Source: Trichoplusia ni (taxonomy: Eukaryota > Arthropoda > Insecta > Lepidoptera > Noctuidae). From it: a stretch of DNA of 64,000 nt. The notes beneath the pieces were generated by a model, which saw nothing but the letters and a program-made list of their open reading frames with translations, searched no databases and was not told where the DNA came from. Both the position numbers and the translations under genes were made by a program. This document shows positions 48,401 through 58,156 of the stretch, one piece after another. Location of the stretch: assembly GCF_003590095.1 (NCBI RefSeq), contig NC_039480.1, positions 5,681,328 to 5,745,327 of the forward strand. Direction: 5' to 3'. Positions within the stretch are counted from its first letter, which is position 1. The number at the start of each line of letters is the position of its first letter.

Positions 48401-51400
48401 GACGCGGTTGGCCCGTAGATTGGTGACCATCTTTGTTATAACGAGTTCCTCCGTGTTTCGGAAGGCACGTTAAATTGTGGGTCCCGGCTTATATTCATAC
48501 ATCTTTGAAAGTCGTTACAGGTAGTTGGCCTGAAAAGTCTGACAACCAGTCTAAGTAAGGGTTATCGTGTTGCCCAGGTAACTGGGTTGAGGAGGTCAGA
48601 TAGGCAGTCGCTCCTTGTAATACACGGGTGCTTAGCTGCATCCGGTTAGACTGGTAGCCGACCTCAACGCAGTTGTTAAAGGCCAGGATGATCATGATTA
48701 AATGATGCAACAGTGTACTCACGCGTATGTATCGGGATTCCCCGACTAGTTTCGGACCCGGAATCCTTAATCATAGAAGCGAAGTTGCGAGTCGAAACTA
48801 GTCGGGCACTCCCGATAAATACGCGTGAGTAAACCGTTGCATCATTTAATATGAATCATTCTCACTATAGTCAATACGTGTTCAAGAATTCATGTTCTGT
48901 AGTGGCTATTTGACTGGTCTGTTGGTTAGTAGCCGTGACTGTTAAACCGGAGATCCTGGGTTCGATTCCCAACCAGGACAAATGTTTGTCTAATGAGCAG
49001 GAGTGAAATTCAGAAATTAATTAATTAACAAAATTCATTTTTTTTCCTTTTTACATTAAATATATTATTTGAAACACATAAAAACATACATAGTTACATC
49101 TAAAATAAAATCTTTTTATTGAAATTATTTGTTTTCAATTTCAGTTAAGTCGCGAAGAAGAGAAGGACGGAAAGAAAAAGAGAGATTACTCTCGTAAGAA
49201 GAAGAGTGATTCTAGAAGTAAGTACAATAATTTATTTATTTATTTATTAGGTATACCAACAGCATAACATACATATTTAACAAATTAGAAATTAAGTAAC
49301 ATAGTGTCTCGTATGCATGCCTATTATAGGTACACACAGCATTTATATTATAGGTGTACTAAGGTTTTTCTTACATGAATTTATATTAAATTAAAATTTA
49401 CTTATACAAATAAAAAATATAAATATACTAAAACTAGGGGTAATAAAACAAGTTAGACAACTAGCTCTATAGTTAAACAAAACTTTTGTTATGAAATATA
49501 ACTTTAAAATCTTGAACACAAGAAATAAAATAAAATAAAACAAACAGTATTAAACTGGAAAATTGAAAAATTGAGCAAAAATCATTATGGTATAACGAAA
49601 TCTATTGATTTGAAAAAAATATTTCAGAAACCTGCGAAACTATGTCACTATTTATTATTGCGAAATTATGTTGTGCAAAAAAAATGAATACGATATACGA
49701 CTGCACGGATAGCCGAGTGGTTGAGGTCACCACACCAAACCCACTGTGCGCGCCGTGTCGCAGCTTCGATCCCCGCGTAGGACAAGCATTTGTGTGATCC
49801 ACGAATGCTTGTTTTGAGTCTGGGCCCCCCCTCCCCCACGATACAAGTCATAAATTCGTTAAATCGGGAGTAGTTTAAAAAAAAACATTGGCATCCGAAT
49901 AAAACATTAACATAATAAATATTTTTTTAACGACAAAAATATACATCCGACTTAAAAATATAAATTACTCATCCACTGAAGCCAAAAAAGACGATGTTTT
50001 TCAACTTGTCAAGTTATTATTTTTTATGATATACCGACCTCTATGCGACACGAGAAAGTTACCTATGCACCGTGATTTTTTAGTCGTCTTACAAAAACAA
50101 CCCAGTTCGTGTATCCAATGACTAGAACACGTTCATGATAAAAAAATAGGTATTTATGAGATTTGAATAAATTTAAAATGCAATTTTTATTCAATATTTT
50201 GATGCAATTCGTAGTTTTTTAGAAACACAGCTCTGTTGCGAGCGCGGTCCGAGCCTTGTAACAATGGTGAGGGGCGCGGGCGGCGGCGTTTTTATCATTT
50301 TTAAGAGTATATTTCAGATTTCTCTTGTTTAATTTTTCTTCGTACTTATTATCTTAGTTGATGATAAAAAATAATAATCGCGCCTAGGGGTATTTTACGT
50401 CGGATACATGAACTGGGCTGCTTTTGTAAGACCACTAAAAAATCACCGTGTATACCATCCACATCATCATCTCTGTTTTCCTACTTACTTTACAACGTTA
50501 TGTCCTTCAAGTCAAGCACATATTGATATAATATATGTCTGTTCTCCCGTACAGCCTGCTCAGGGTCGGAGAGTGCGGCGGAGGCCAGCGCCCCCGAGTC
50601 CCCGAGCACCAACGACGCGGAGAGGCAACACCGGCTGTGGAAGAAGTCCGTCATGCTGGTCTACAGCAGGTCTGTGTAGTCCCACGGCGGGGACCACACT
50701 CGGGGCTATGGATGTGGTCCCAGTATGAGGCGAGGAGGCCGACGTGTAAAGAGCGTCGGCCTCCACGCAACACTAGAAAGTGACTTCACACTACTGGCCG
50801 GTAGGAGGGATGTATGTACAAAGCATTACGACCTCCGTGGTCGAGTGGCGTACGCACCGGTTTCAAGGTGTCGATCCCCGGTCGGGTCAATGTAAAAAAT
50901 CACATTTCTACATTGTCTCGGGTCTGGGTGTTTGTGGTACCTTCGTTGTATCTGAATTCCATAACACAAGTGCTTTAGCAACTTACTTTGGGTTCAGAAC
51001 AATGTATGTGATGTGATGTTGTCCGCATTGCCGTACACCGAATGTTTGTGAAACCCAAGACACAAGGATTAAAGTCCTTTGTGTTTCTTAAAACTTTAAT
51101 TTATATCGATTGCAAGAAGTAGTAGGTTCTTAATGTGTTTTTTTTATGTTTATTATCTCAGAACTTCAGCCTGGATAAGCCGATTTTGTTGTTATTTTTT
51201 AAATTCAACATCAAACACATCACCTGTCACTCAGTCTCATATAATTTCATCAACTTTCGCTCAGTACTTTAAATTCGCAATCAATTAAAAAATACGTTTT
51301 TGTTTTTTTTTTAATATTCTTCCTCACATCTTGCAGACTATGCGCCCACAAGTACGCGTCGCTGTTCCTGCGGCCCATCAGCGACGAGGAGGCTCCCGGC

Positions 51401-52420
51401 TACAGCCTGGTCGTCAAGAGGCCCATGGACTTCAACACCATACGGAAGAACATCGACTCGGGAGTTATAAGGTAGGAGCGATGTGTCCTGCCCCACGGTG
51501 GGGCGCCATTACCGAAGCTGTTGATAACACCAGCCTGTAACTGCAGTCCTGATATTTACAATTGCCGATGAATGAATGGAAATTGGATTTAATTTGAAAC
51601 TATTCATAATCTAAGCATTTTGACATAATAATTGGAAATTCAGTTGCCGGCGGAACGCTTAATGTCAATACAATGAATTTCCAAATTTTCAATGAACAAA
51701 TGCTTAAAAAACACGACACAAGAATTCTAATTCCTAACAATGATCACAAGGCAACAAAAATAATTTCTTTTCTTGTAATTTTTCCATAGTTTCTCACCGT
51801 TTAAACCTTCCCTGGACTACTACCAATATTTCAAGACTAAAATAAGCTAAACCGATTCAACCGCTCTATTCGCAAATATTTAGTCTTCTTATCTAGATGA
51901 CTGTACCAATATAATATTCGTGTACGTCTGTCCGTGTGTTCCAGGACGACAGCTCAGTTCCAGCGCGACGTGTTGCTGATGCTGTCCAACGCGCTCATGT
52001 ACAACAGCAGCGAGCACAGCGTCTACACCATGGCCAAGGAAATGCACGCTGAGGTAACATACACATACTAAATATTATATGTGATGAAAACTATCATCAT
52101 CATCCACAGTCTTTGTACTCCCACTGCTGGGCATAGGCCTCCCCTATCTCGTGATTATTTCTACGCTCTTGTGCCAGCCTCATCCAGACTCAACCCGAGA
52201 CCTTTACTATGTCATGGACCCATCTTGCTCCCGGACGACCGACGCACACACACCGATGACTATTAATTAACTAATGAATGTTGTGACACTCCAGGCTCTG
52301 GGCCAGCTGGGCATGTTGCTGGCCGCGCAGGCTCACGCGGGGCTGGTGCAGGTCCCCGCCAGGAGGAAGAGGAGGAGGGACCACGCCGGGGGGCAGCCTC
52401 CACACAAGCGGACTCACTAG
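36458..52420 (+). CDS. BRD8: BRD8, bromodomain subunit of NuA4/TIP60 complex (18 coding exons, 814 aa)
   Basis: Coding exons: 36458-36642, 37315-37495, 38208-38406, 39444-39548, 40158-40304, 40939-41095, 41618-41717, 42008-42067, 43011-43145, 44136-44233, 46234-46463, 46876-47051, 48254-48367, 49145-49217, 50555-50669, 51337-51471, 51945-52053, 52295-52420. They sum to 2,445 nt with every phase consistent. The N-terminus (TWNVREQLCLASAVVRSGDQ, then RPPDWYSQK split from CAAQYGALLEH) is the conserved BRD8 SANT-like region. Residues about 95-125 are a likely coiled coil. ASPLLTSLLKSS and TLSMLLEKS resemble short BRD8 motifs. Residues about 350-640 are Glu/Pro-rich and low in complexity. One bromodomain occupies about 680-785 (APGYSLVVKRPMDFNTIRKN, LMYNSSEHSVY). 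A basic tail (RRKRRRD) precedes the stop. By family it works in chromatin acetylation in the nucleus. Introns are crowded with SINEs, Helitrons and MITEs. Confidence 0.95.
36930..37160 (+). mobile_element. SINE-A copy in BRD8 intron 1
   Basis: GATCTAGTGGTTAGTGACCC A box, CCGTGGGTTCGATTCCCGCC B box, and the tail ATCAGTTGTCTGGTTACCAT. Head and tail are both present. Confidence 0.85.
38458..38670 (+). mobile_element. SINE-B copy in BRD8 intron 3
   Basis: ACTGCACGGTTAGCCGAGTG head, GGCTCGATCCCCGCGTAGGA B box region, and GCACAAGGATTAAATT-type end (CGACACAAGGATTAAATTAC). Confidence 0.85.
39558..39770 (+). mobile_element. Chimeric SINE: A-type head, B-type tail
   Basis: Head GTGGTCTAGCGGTTAGTGAC and GTGGGTTCGATTCCCACCC are SINE-A; from about 39640 the sequence reads GTGTAGGATATGCGTTTGTG, GATGCACGAATGCTTGTC and CGCGACACAAAGATTAA, which is SINE-B. 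In BRD8 intron 4. Confidence 0.7.
39890..40015. repeat. Non-LTR/SINE-like repeat, partial and worn
   Basis: CCCCTTTGTCAGACTGGTTG, CTTCTGACTACCCGTAACTA and GTCTTCCGAAACACTGAGGA match the outer part of the 22487 family. In BRD8 intron 4. Confidence 0.65.
40308..40500. mobile_element. MITE-1 copy with GC-rich centre
   Basis: ATGATGTTACGGTTTACTCA through ACCGGAGTCCTTAATCATGA, then GCGGACGCGGCGGGATCGCG and a GC-rich centre, ending TGAATCATTTTCACGATAG. The second arm is largely replaced. In BRD8 intron 5. Confidence 0.7.
40520..40708 (-). mobile_element. Lep1-like Helitron, worn
   Basis: CTAGCTGTTACCCGCGGG at left after A, shared TATCCTATGTGTTAATCCAG block; the other end decays near 40708. In BRD8 intron 5. 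Confidence 0.7.
41437..41575. repeat. Single unit of the 110-bp repeat
   Basis: CCTGTAACTGTCCCACTGCA, ATTGATCACCACGCTTGTGA and GCCCCACGGTGGGGCGCCAT as in 23131-23520, plus the start of a second unit. In BRD8 intron 6. Confidence 0.8.
41778..42000 (+). mobile_element. SINE-A copy in BRD8 intron 7
   Basis: ACTGGCCTGTTGGTCTAGTG head, GTCGTGGGTTCGATTCCCAC B box, a short internal deletion after CCTAGACTGG, and the tail GATGGCGTTGTGTGAAAGTT. Confidence 0.88.
42108..42348 (-). mobile_element. Lep1-type Helitron
   Basis: CTAGCAGTTGCCCGCGACTT hairpin end at left after A and TTATAATATTAGTATAGA at right. In BRD8 intron 8. Confidence 0.85.
43211..43404 (+). mobile_element. Helitron-like element, second subfamily
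   Basis: TCTTATATATAAAAATGAAT start, AACGGCTGAACCGATTTGGC middle and GTTCGCCGGGACAGCTAG end. A partner copy in reverse is at 52833-53028. In BRD8 intron 9. Confidence 0.75.
43607..43776. mobile_element. MITE-1 copy, both arms
   Basis: ATGATGCAACGGTTTACTCA left arm and ACGCGTGAGTAAACCGTTAC right arm, centre TTTGTCGCGTCAGCTCATGA. In BRD8 intron 9. Confidence 0.88.
44293..44455 (+). mobile_element. SINE-B copy in BRD8 intron 10
   Basis: ACACGGATAGCCGAGTGGTT A box, TAGTTCGATCCCCGCGTAGG B box and TGTATGTGACTTGAATGCTT tail. Confidence 0.85.
44983..45146 (+). mobile_element. Non-LTR/SINE-like repeat with 15-bp target duplication
   Basis: The 164-bp insert is flanked by identical AAGTTGACTCAAACT at 44968-44982 and 45147-45161. 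On the plus strand it ends GGCTAGGCCAATGATGATG, the microsatellite tail, and its other end is shorter than in the 22487 copy, as 5' truncation would give. In BRD8 intron 10. Confidence 0.92.
45379..45745. mobile_element. MITE-2 split by a Lep1-type Helitron
   Basis: Outer parts match MITE-2: GGCCGATTTTTCAATCGCCA at left, CAAACGGCCATATTTATTC and GATTGAAAAATCAGCCC at right. Positions 45454-45680 are a Helitron in reverse orientation with CTAGCTGTTGCCCGCGAC and TATATATTAGTATAGA ends. In BRD8 intron 10. Confidence 0.9.
46018..46205 (-). mobile_element. SINE-B copy next to BRD8 exon 11
   Basis: ATTTTAATCCTTGTGTCTTG tail at left, CCGGATCGAATCTGCTACA worn B box, and CAACCACTCGGCTATCCGTG head at right, 28 bp before exon 11. 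Confidence 0.85.
47127..47341 (+). mobile_element. Lep1-like Helitron, long form of the 7200 subfamily
   Basis: TCCCTACTAATATTATAAAT start, GCGGGCGAAGCCGCGGGC hairpin, AAAAGCTAG end, A/T flanks; it keeps a TTTTATCCCGGACTTTTGAA block missing from 7200-7382. In BRD8 intron 12. Confidence 0.87.
47717..48136 (-). mobile_element. Two adjacent Lep1-type Helitrons
   Basis: 47717-47863 (CTAGCTGTTGCCTGCGACTT to TATATATTAAGA) and 47903-48136 (CTAGCTGTTGCCCGCGACTT to TATATATTAGTATAGA) in the same orientation, separated by 39 bp. Both have A and T flanks. In BRD8 intron 12. Confidence 0.85.
48425..48690 (+). repeat. Non-LTR/SINE-like repeat copy
   Basis: GTGTTTCGGAAGGCACGTTA to AGGCCAGGATGATCATGATT in the same sense as the 44983 copy, with longer 5' sequence; no clean target duplication was found. 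In BRD8 intron 13. Confidence 0.8.
48693..48875. mobile_element. MITE-1 copy
   Basis: ATGATGCAACAGTGTACTCA left arm and ACGCGTGAGTAAACCGTTGC right arm, with part of the left arm deleted after TTTCGGACCCGG. It follows the preceding repeat without a gap. Confidence 0.85.
48913..49010 (+). mobile_element. SINE-A head
   Basis: TGACTGGTCTGTTGGTTAGT and CCTGGGTTCGATTCCCAACC, ending soon after ATGTTTGTCTAATGAGCAG. The tail is missing. In BRD8 intron 13. Confidence 0.75.
49693..49875 (+). mobile_element. SINE-B copy in BRD8 intron 14
   Basis: ACTGCACGGATAGCCGAGTG head, GCTTCGATCCCCGCGTAGGA B-box region, GAATGCTTGTTTTGAGTCTG, then a CCCCCCCTCCCCC tract where the usual tail sequence should be. Confidence 0.85.
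50067..50455. mobile_element. MITE-5 copy, long form
   Basis: GCACCGTGATTTTTTAGTCG and AACAACCCAGTTCGTGTATC at left are mirrored by GGATACATGAACTGGGCTGC and ACTAAAAAATCACCGTG at right. It carries extra GCGAGCGCGGTCCGAGCC sequence absent from 6026-6366. In BRD8 intron 14. Confidence 0.85.
50828..51028 (+). mobile_element. SINE-C copy, short internal deletion
   Basis: GACCTCCGTGGTCGAGTGGC head; the segment between GGTGTCG and ATCCCCGGTCGGGTCA is deleted; the tail is complete to GTTGTCCGC. In BRD8 intron 15. Confidence 0.85.
52096..52260 (-). mobile_element. Non-LTR 3' end, reversed, in the last BRD8 intron
   Basis: CATCATCATCCACAGTCTTT, CCCACTGCTGGGCATAGGCC and TCTTGCTCCCGGACGACCGA are the reverse complement of the element end seen at 1-300, so the same family is present in both places. 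Confidence 0.75.
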
Positions 52421-53303
52421 GGGGGGCAGCCGGGCAAGTGGATATACTAGGGGGGCATCATCAACCAGAGTCACGTAAAGTATGTGCGAGTGATCCCGTG
52501 ACTCTGGCTAAAGCAGTAGAAGGGGCCCGGGGTGGTGTTAGTCGGTGGACGTCAGACATATCATCACGCCGTGCCCTCGACGTGGGTTGAAGACATTAGC
52601 GTTTCACCTCGGAAAAAAGGGCATCATCATCATCATCCACAGCCTTTATCCTCCCACTGCTGGGCATAGGCCTCTTCTCTCGTGCCAATTTCTACGGTCC
52701 TGTGCCAGCCTCATCCAGACTCGATTCGAAGGTATATTCTGGGTACTATTCTGTATTAGCGATAACTATAGACGCTTGAGAATATAGTGTGTTATAGTGA
52801 CTTTAATGACGATGACTCATTATTACATGATACTAGCTGTCCCGGCGAAATAAGTACCGCCTAATAGTCGATGAGAACAATGCAGACAATTTCTTTTTGC
52901 AATTTTTCTATATTTTATCACCGTTTTAACCTTCCCTAAACTTTCACGAATAATTCAAGACTTAAATGAGCCAAATTGATTCAGCCGTTCTCGAGTTGTA
53001 GCGAGACTAACGATCTATTATATGTACACAGCAAGAGTTTTATATCTTACCAACGCTTTAAGATAAGAATATTCTGATAAAGAAGTTATTTTGCAAAATG
53101 TTTTAAGCATAAATATTTTGATTCCGTTGAGTTAGATTTCAATTTATGATTTTTCTATTCAAACTAACAGCATTAATGGTATTGAAAAAATTTTTTCAAA
53201 TTTTTTTTTTGAAAACACATACTAAAGTCTAAAAATAATAATAAATAGTTAATAATTAACTCATTGTGGTAATGGATGACAAATTTCATACTTCAAGTCA
53301 TCA
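52421..53303. other. BRD8 3' flank up to tRNA-Phe
   Basis: Contains a GGGGGGCAGCC/GGGGGGCATC run after the stop, the GGGGCCCGGGGTGGTG repeat (52505-52622), a reversed non-LTR tail (52622-52735, CATCATCATCATCCACAGCC) and a reversed Helitron-like copy (52833-53028, CTAGCTGTCCCGGCGAAATA). No canonical AATAAA was seen close to the stop on the plus strand. The rest is AT-rich with nothing recognised. Confidence 0.65.
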
Positions 53304-53376
53304 GCCGAAATAGCTCAGTTGGGAGAGCGTTAGACTGAAGATCTAAAGGTCCCCGGTTCAATCCCGGGTTTCGGCA
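53304..53376 (+). tRNA. tRNA-Phe (anticodon GAA)
   Basis: The 73-nt sequence folds as a full cloverleaf: acceptor arm GCCGAAA paired with TTTCGGC, D arm with A box TAGCTCAGTTGG, anticodon loop CTGAAGA (GAA), and T arm with B box GGTTCAATCCC and matching CCGGG stem. The discriminator base is A. A run of five T follows a few bases downstream (about 53382), which fits a pol III terminator. Unlike the many tRNA-headed SINEs nearby it has no SINE tail and a clean anticodon stem, so I call it a real gene. Confidence 0.95.
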
Positions 53377-53809
53377 ATTCTCTTTTTGCATTTTTGTTAA
53401 TGTTTCTTTACATATTTTGTTACCTTTTATCATAAATAACTACTTAATTATTCACTTGAAATTGTTAAATACATTTTAATGTATTATTTCATTGTAAAAA
53501 TGCCAATTTTTTTTGTAACTGAAATAGAAAATTTTCATCAATATAAAAAATACTCCGTCAAAGATTGTCTGTGCGTTTGTGTTGTATGTCTTATACTCAA
53601 TCAATCCCACTCATGACAAGCTGATGTGACAACAGATTATATTCATCTACTTTAAGATATAAGCACGACGAATCACTAACACTAACATGCAAATACGAAC
53701 GTTATTTGTATTAAAATGTAAATTTTCATCAAAATTCTCGTTTTTGTGACCAATATCGTTGTTAACTAGCCCAGTTACCGTCATATCTTTAAAGTAAAAT
53801 AATTACTAT

Positions 53810-53951
53810 AAGGCCCGATTTTTCAATCGCCAGATAACTTTTATCTGACGAATATGTTTGATTTTTTGACAGCTTTTGTATAGAAAATATGTCATACGGC
53901 CATATTTATTCCTCAGATAGAAGTTAACTCATGATTGAAAATCGGCCCTTA
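53810..53951. mobile_element. MITE-2 copy
   Basis: AAGGCCCGATTTTTCAATCG left end and GATTGAAAATCGGCCCTTA right end, the same orientation as 9955-10096. Confidence 0.88.
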
Positions 53952-54956
53952 GAAGTTTTAGGCATTCAGAAGAGTATATGTGACTTGAATAAAAAATTGA
54001 GAAAATTGACATTCTTTGTATAAAAATATCTGTCTAGTAATTTAACGAGAACGCGAGCGGTGGTGAAATAGGCCTTTTACACAAAATATGTAGCCTTTTA
54101 AATGTTAAGTACAAGAACGATATGAATTCCTGCGCCTTCTGGTCGTGTCTCTTTGATATAGTTCGTAAAGTAATTATGTATTTTTTCTAGTAAATAAATG
54201 ACAATAATGCACTGGTTTGTTTCATTTTGCGTTTTCCGTTTTTTCTTCTCTCGCGAAAGCACTTAGGAAGCAGTGAAGGGTGGGCGAAACTGGGTGCTGT
54301 CCAATGTAATTTGACATTCAAAAACTGCTGCTTAGGAGCCTCATTTGAATAAATGACTTATGATTTAGATTCACTTATGTCATGTAATTTTGCCTGAAAA
54401 ACAGGTTGACAGTCCATGACACAGTCCTGGCAGGATCATGAATCGGTTCAAAAAACCACGTCCCATTTGATACTGACATGTTTATTTGTCTTGGTGATAC
54501 AAATTGAGAAATTTCCGTTTTGAATATAATATTTTTAAGAATCAAAACTGAATAGTATACTAATCTTAACTCAATAGTAACTTTTCTCCTACATCAGTAA
54601 CTAGTCTATGCCTAGGTTATTGAAGCATGGAAAAAAAGAAATTGTTTGCATTTCTGATAAAATTCAAGTCTGATAATATCCAATAAAAATCCGTCTAACC
54701 GATTCAGCTGTAGGATAAACAACTAGAAACTACAGAAGTTCAAGAACACTCACCCAACAACTGCCTCTGTTAAAAATCATAATAAATGAAACACAGCACT
54801 CATCTATGATAATGTATTTTACTTAGTTTTACATCATACAACCTGATAACGAATTCAAGTGTCCGACAATCTAAAGTAGCTTACACAGCGGCTCACCGCT
54901 CACACACACGGCGACACGTCGACGACTCGGCGAGCGCTCACAGAGACAACAGTTCC

Positions 54957-55290
54957 AATCCGTCTACAAAATATATTCAGACAACATCTGACACCCAAGT
55001 CAAGTATTCAGAAGTTTTGTCTCATATAGACATCATTCGTCTCTTTCTTTGGACAATACAGTTTCACCCCCGTTTACAAAATATATTAAGACAACCTCTG
55101 ACACCCAAGTCAAGTATTCAGAAGTTTTGTCTCGTACAGACATCATTTGTCTCATTCTTTTGACACAGTTCCTTTCCTTTAACAAAATATATTAACACAA
55201 CATCTGACACTTATAAAGTCAATTGGTCAGAAGTTTCATACAATTCTTTCTGACAGACAACTCTTGTCTCCAATGAGCACTCGCATATAC
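54957..55290. repeat. Tandem array, about 106-110-bp unit, three copies
   Basis: CTGACACCCAAGTCAAG occurs at 54988 and 55098 and a worn CTGACACTTATAAAGTCAA at 55204. Each unit also has ACAAAATATATT about 20 bp earlier and CAGAAGTTTTGTCTC later. The third copy is clearly older. No coding frame runs through it. Confidence 0.8.
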
Positions 55291-56894
55291 AATCCCTAGA
55301 CCGCTTGTGTCTGATCGACGCCTATCATAAATATGAAAAACATCTTCCTTTACTACAATTTTGAGGAATCGTTTGCAAATTTCGGCGTCGGGAACACTCT
55401 TGGTATATAATGGCGGTCAAAAGATTGTTTTTAATATAATGTTATATCACATTATTACTTATTAACGTCCAACAGCGTAATAAACGCCACGTCATATGTT
55501 CTTAGTATCAAAAAATGTCTTTATTTATATAAAAATGTCCGTTCTTCCTTACAACAATCAATTTATCCCTTTTCTAATGCGGGATGTTTTGTTTTCGAAT
55601 TGTAACTAATTACAATTGGGTAAAGTGCAAAATTCAATGCCTCCGACACTTATTATATATTTAGGCAGTTTTGCTATTTATTCCTATAACGTTAAGGGTT
55701 ATATTTGTTTTGTTAAGTCAGAGTAAATACAGCTGTTTGAACACAGCTCTGTCATCATCTTATAAAATTTGGACAACAATTTGCCAAATTACCAATTCAT
55801 ATTCAGAAATTGGATTTTTTCTAGTATTTTCTTGTATATAGCTAAACTTATTTATTTAAAATACAGAGAAAATGCTTTTAAATTTTGTTTCTAGTATTTA
55901 TGAGCACCAGTGATGTCATGTATTCCACAATTTATAATATTTTTATTTTCCCTTCTGTATGGGAAAGTCTTTGCCCAGCAGTGGGGCATTTACAGGCATT
56001 TTAACATTGAAAAGACATTTTACACTTTTAATAATAAATAAATGAGTTTTCGCTATATTTACATAGTCATATCCTTGATTAGTTTCAAGTAAGGTTCAAA
56101 AAAGTTTATGGTAAGAATTATAAAAAAAAATAGTTGCGTCATTTGAAAAAAAACTCGTTTCAAAGATTCCTTTAAGAAATTAAACATCATTTTTAATTAT
56201 TAACCATAACACGAGATAAAAGTTTTAAACTAAAATAATTCAAACAATTAATAATTAATATACCTTAATTCACAATTACAGTATTTTTTTAACTCTTTTT
56301 AAACTCATTCAAACCTTACTTAAATAACGTCTTATACTGGAATCAAACGTCAATAAGTTTTTATTCACCTTTAAGTAGTATGCTGTCTCTGTCACTTCAA
56401 GGTGTAAAGTGGCAGATAGTCATTTGAAAACGTGTTTAACTCACGTTGCCTTTTTTTAATTAGAGGCTAGTCTAAGCATTGTCATATTTTTAGTCGATTA
56501 ATATACATTAAATTTTTAAATTGCTTACGAAATTTGTTTTTATAAGCTAGTATATAGCTTTATTTTCCAAAACGGGTTGTAATCTTAATATTACATCTGA
56601 GAAAGTGTCTCTTATTTCCAGATTTATTTGTCACTTTCACAATTGGTAAGTGATCAAAATGTTACAAATTATGTATTTTACTTTCCAAAAAAAATCCAAA
56701 ATTATAAATAATTTGCAACTAAAATTTTGACTATTGCTAAAAGAACACACTTTCATTACAATACAATCATATTACCTTAACGAAATAATATAATTTGAAG
56801 GTGTGGCAGTACGAAAATCATTTTATTTATAAGTCCGATATCCTCGGTAAGTCATATCCAATGCGTATGAAAGCTCTATGAATGTTAATAGCTT

Positions 56895-57036
56895 TAGGGC
56901 CGATTTTTCAATCATCACTTAACTTCTATCCGAGGAATAAATATGGCCGTTTGACATATTTTCGATACAAAAGCTGTCAAAACGTCAAACATATCCGTCA
57001 GATAAAAGTTACCTGGCGATTGAAAAATCGGCCCTT
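56895..57036. mobile_element. MITE-2 copy, opposite orientation
   Basis: AGGGCCGATTTTTCAATCAT left end and GCGATTGAAAAATCGGCCCT right end; the internal GGCCGTTTGACATATT segment is inverted relative to the other copies. Confidence 0.88.
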
Positions 57037-57764
57037 AGTCCTTCGAAGTCGAAACGTGTAGGAGAGCTAAGAATGATATTCCATCATGTATCCAGAGCCT
57101 AAATCAAATCAATTTAAACAATATATAAAAAATAAATTTCTATAAGCTTTCAATATACATATCATGTTATATAAATCCAAATAATATAGAAAATTAACAC
57201 ACATTTTCGACTAGCATTTCAAATGGATATCTATCAACTTTTTAGTATATTTTTACATCATTCTATGTTTCCCTTTGTTTACATATAATTTTAAATTCTG
57301 TAATTGCTCTAAGTATATGCAGGCAAAATGCGAGTTTATTAGTTTTAACACGAATGTAATCTTTCGTCAATTTTGTTTAACATTATACGTATACTTGATT
57401 TTTAATATTTAATACGCAGAATATGCTGCAAAGCGGATAGTATTACAATCAAATAAAAATGATACAATGGCAAAAATTTAAACCTCAAACCAGACTCTAA
57501 CCTGCGACACTTGTTACAAAGCACTAGTTGCATTGCCCACTTTTTGTAGTTTCCAAAATATGAATATATATGTAAATCGAAAATTTATCACTGAATGAAT
57601 TAAAAACATAATGTTACATATCACAAGTAACATTACACCTTGAAATATAATATAGTTTTACCTTTTAAATAATATAATATACTATAGTTAATAAACTCAC
57701 ATTTTACCCATTTATACATAAAAACATACAAATTTACTCATGATATAATTATTGATTTAACAAC

Positions 57765-58131
57765 AGTTTACCCACGCGTATGTATCGTGATCCCCGACTA
57801 GTTTCACATTCACATGGGCTGACTAGTGAAGGGTACTCGATAAATACTCGTGAATAAATGTGTTATGAAATCAATAATAGGATATTTGACAATAAAATAA
57901 ATGTTTAATCCGTCAGACAGATTTTTGAACAATATTGGATACGTATTTTTTTTCTCGTAAACAAAAAATGAACAACATCACACGAGATTTTAAATCTCTG
58001 TATCCCCAGTGAATTAAAATCTCACATCATTTTAATGACGTGATAAATTGAAAAATACAAATTAAATATTATTTATAAATCTATCTGACGGACAAAACAG
58101 ATTTGTAATATTATATTTAATCAAATACCTT
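57765..58131. mobile_element. MITE-1 remnant followed by MITE-4 copy
   Basis: 57765-57865 keeps CAGTTTACCCACGCGTATGT and GATAAATACTCGTGAATAAA. 57879-58131 is a MITE-4 copy with GGATATTTGAC and TCAAATACCTT ends, ending 26 bp from the stop codon of the FAM193-like gene, so it lies in its 3' UTR. Confidence 0.75.
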
Positions 58132-58156
58132 ATCATTAAGTCTTTTCATGAACATT

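Larger units (their letters stand above)
53377..58156. other. Gene-free region between tRNA-Phe and the FAM193-like gene
   Basis: AT-rich, no ORF of note. Repeats seen: MITE-2 at 53810-53951 and 56895-57036, tandem array 54957-55290, MITE-1 part at 57765-57865, MITE-4 at 57879-58131. Because the FAM193-like gene ends at 58157 on the minus strand, its 3' UTR must occupy the right part; how far it reaches cannot be read from the sequence. The stretch 55290-56890 shows no repeat or coding feature. Confidence 0.65.
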
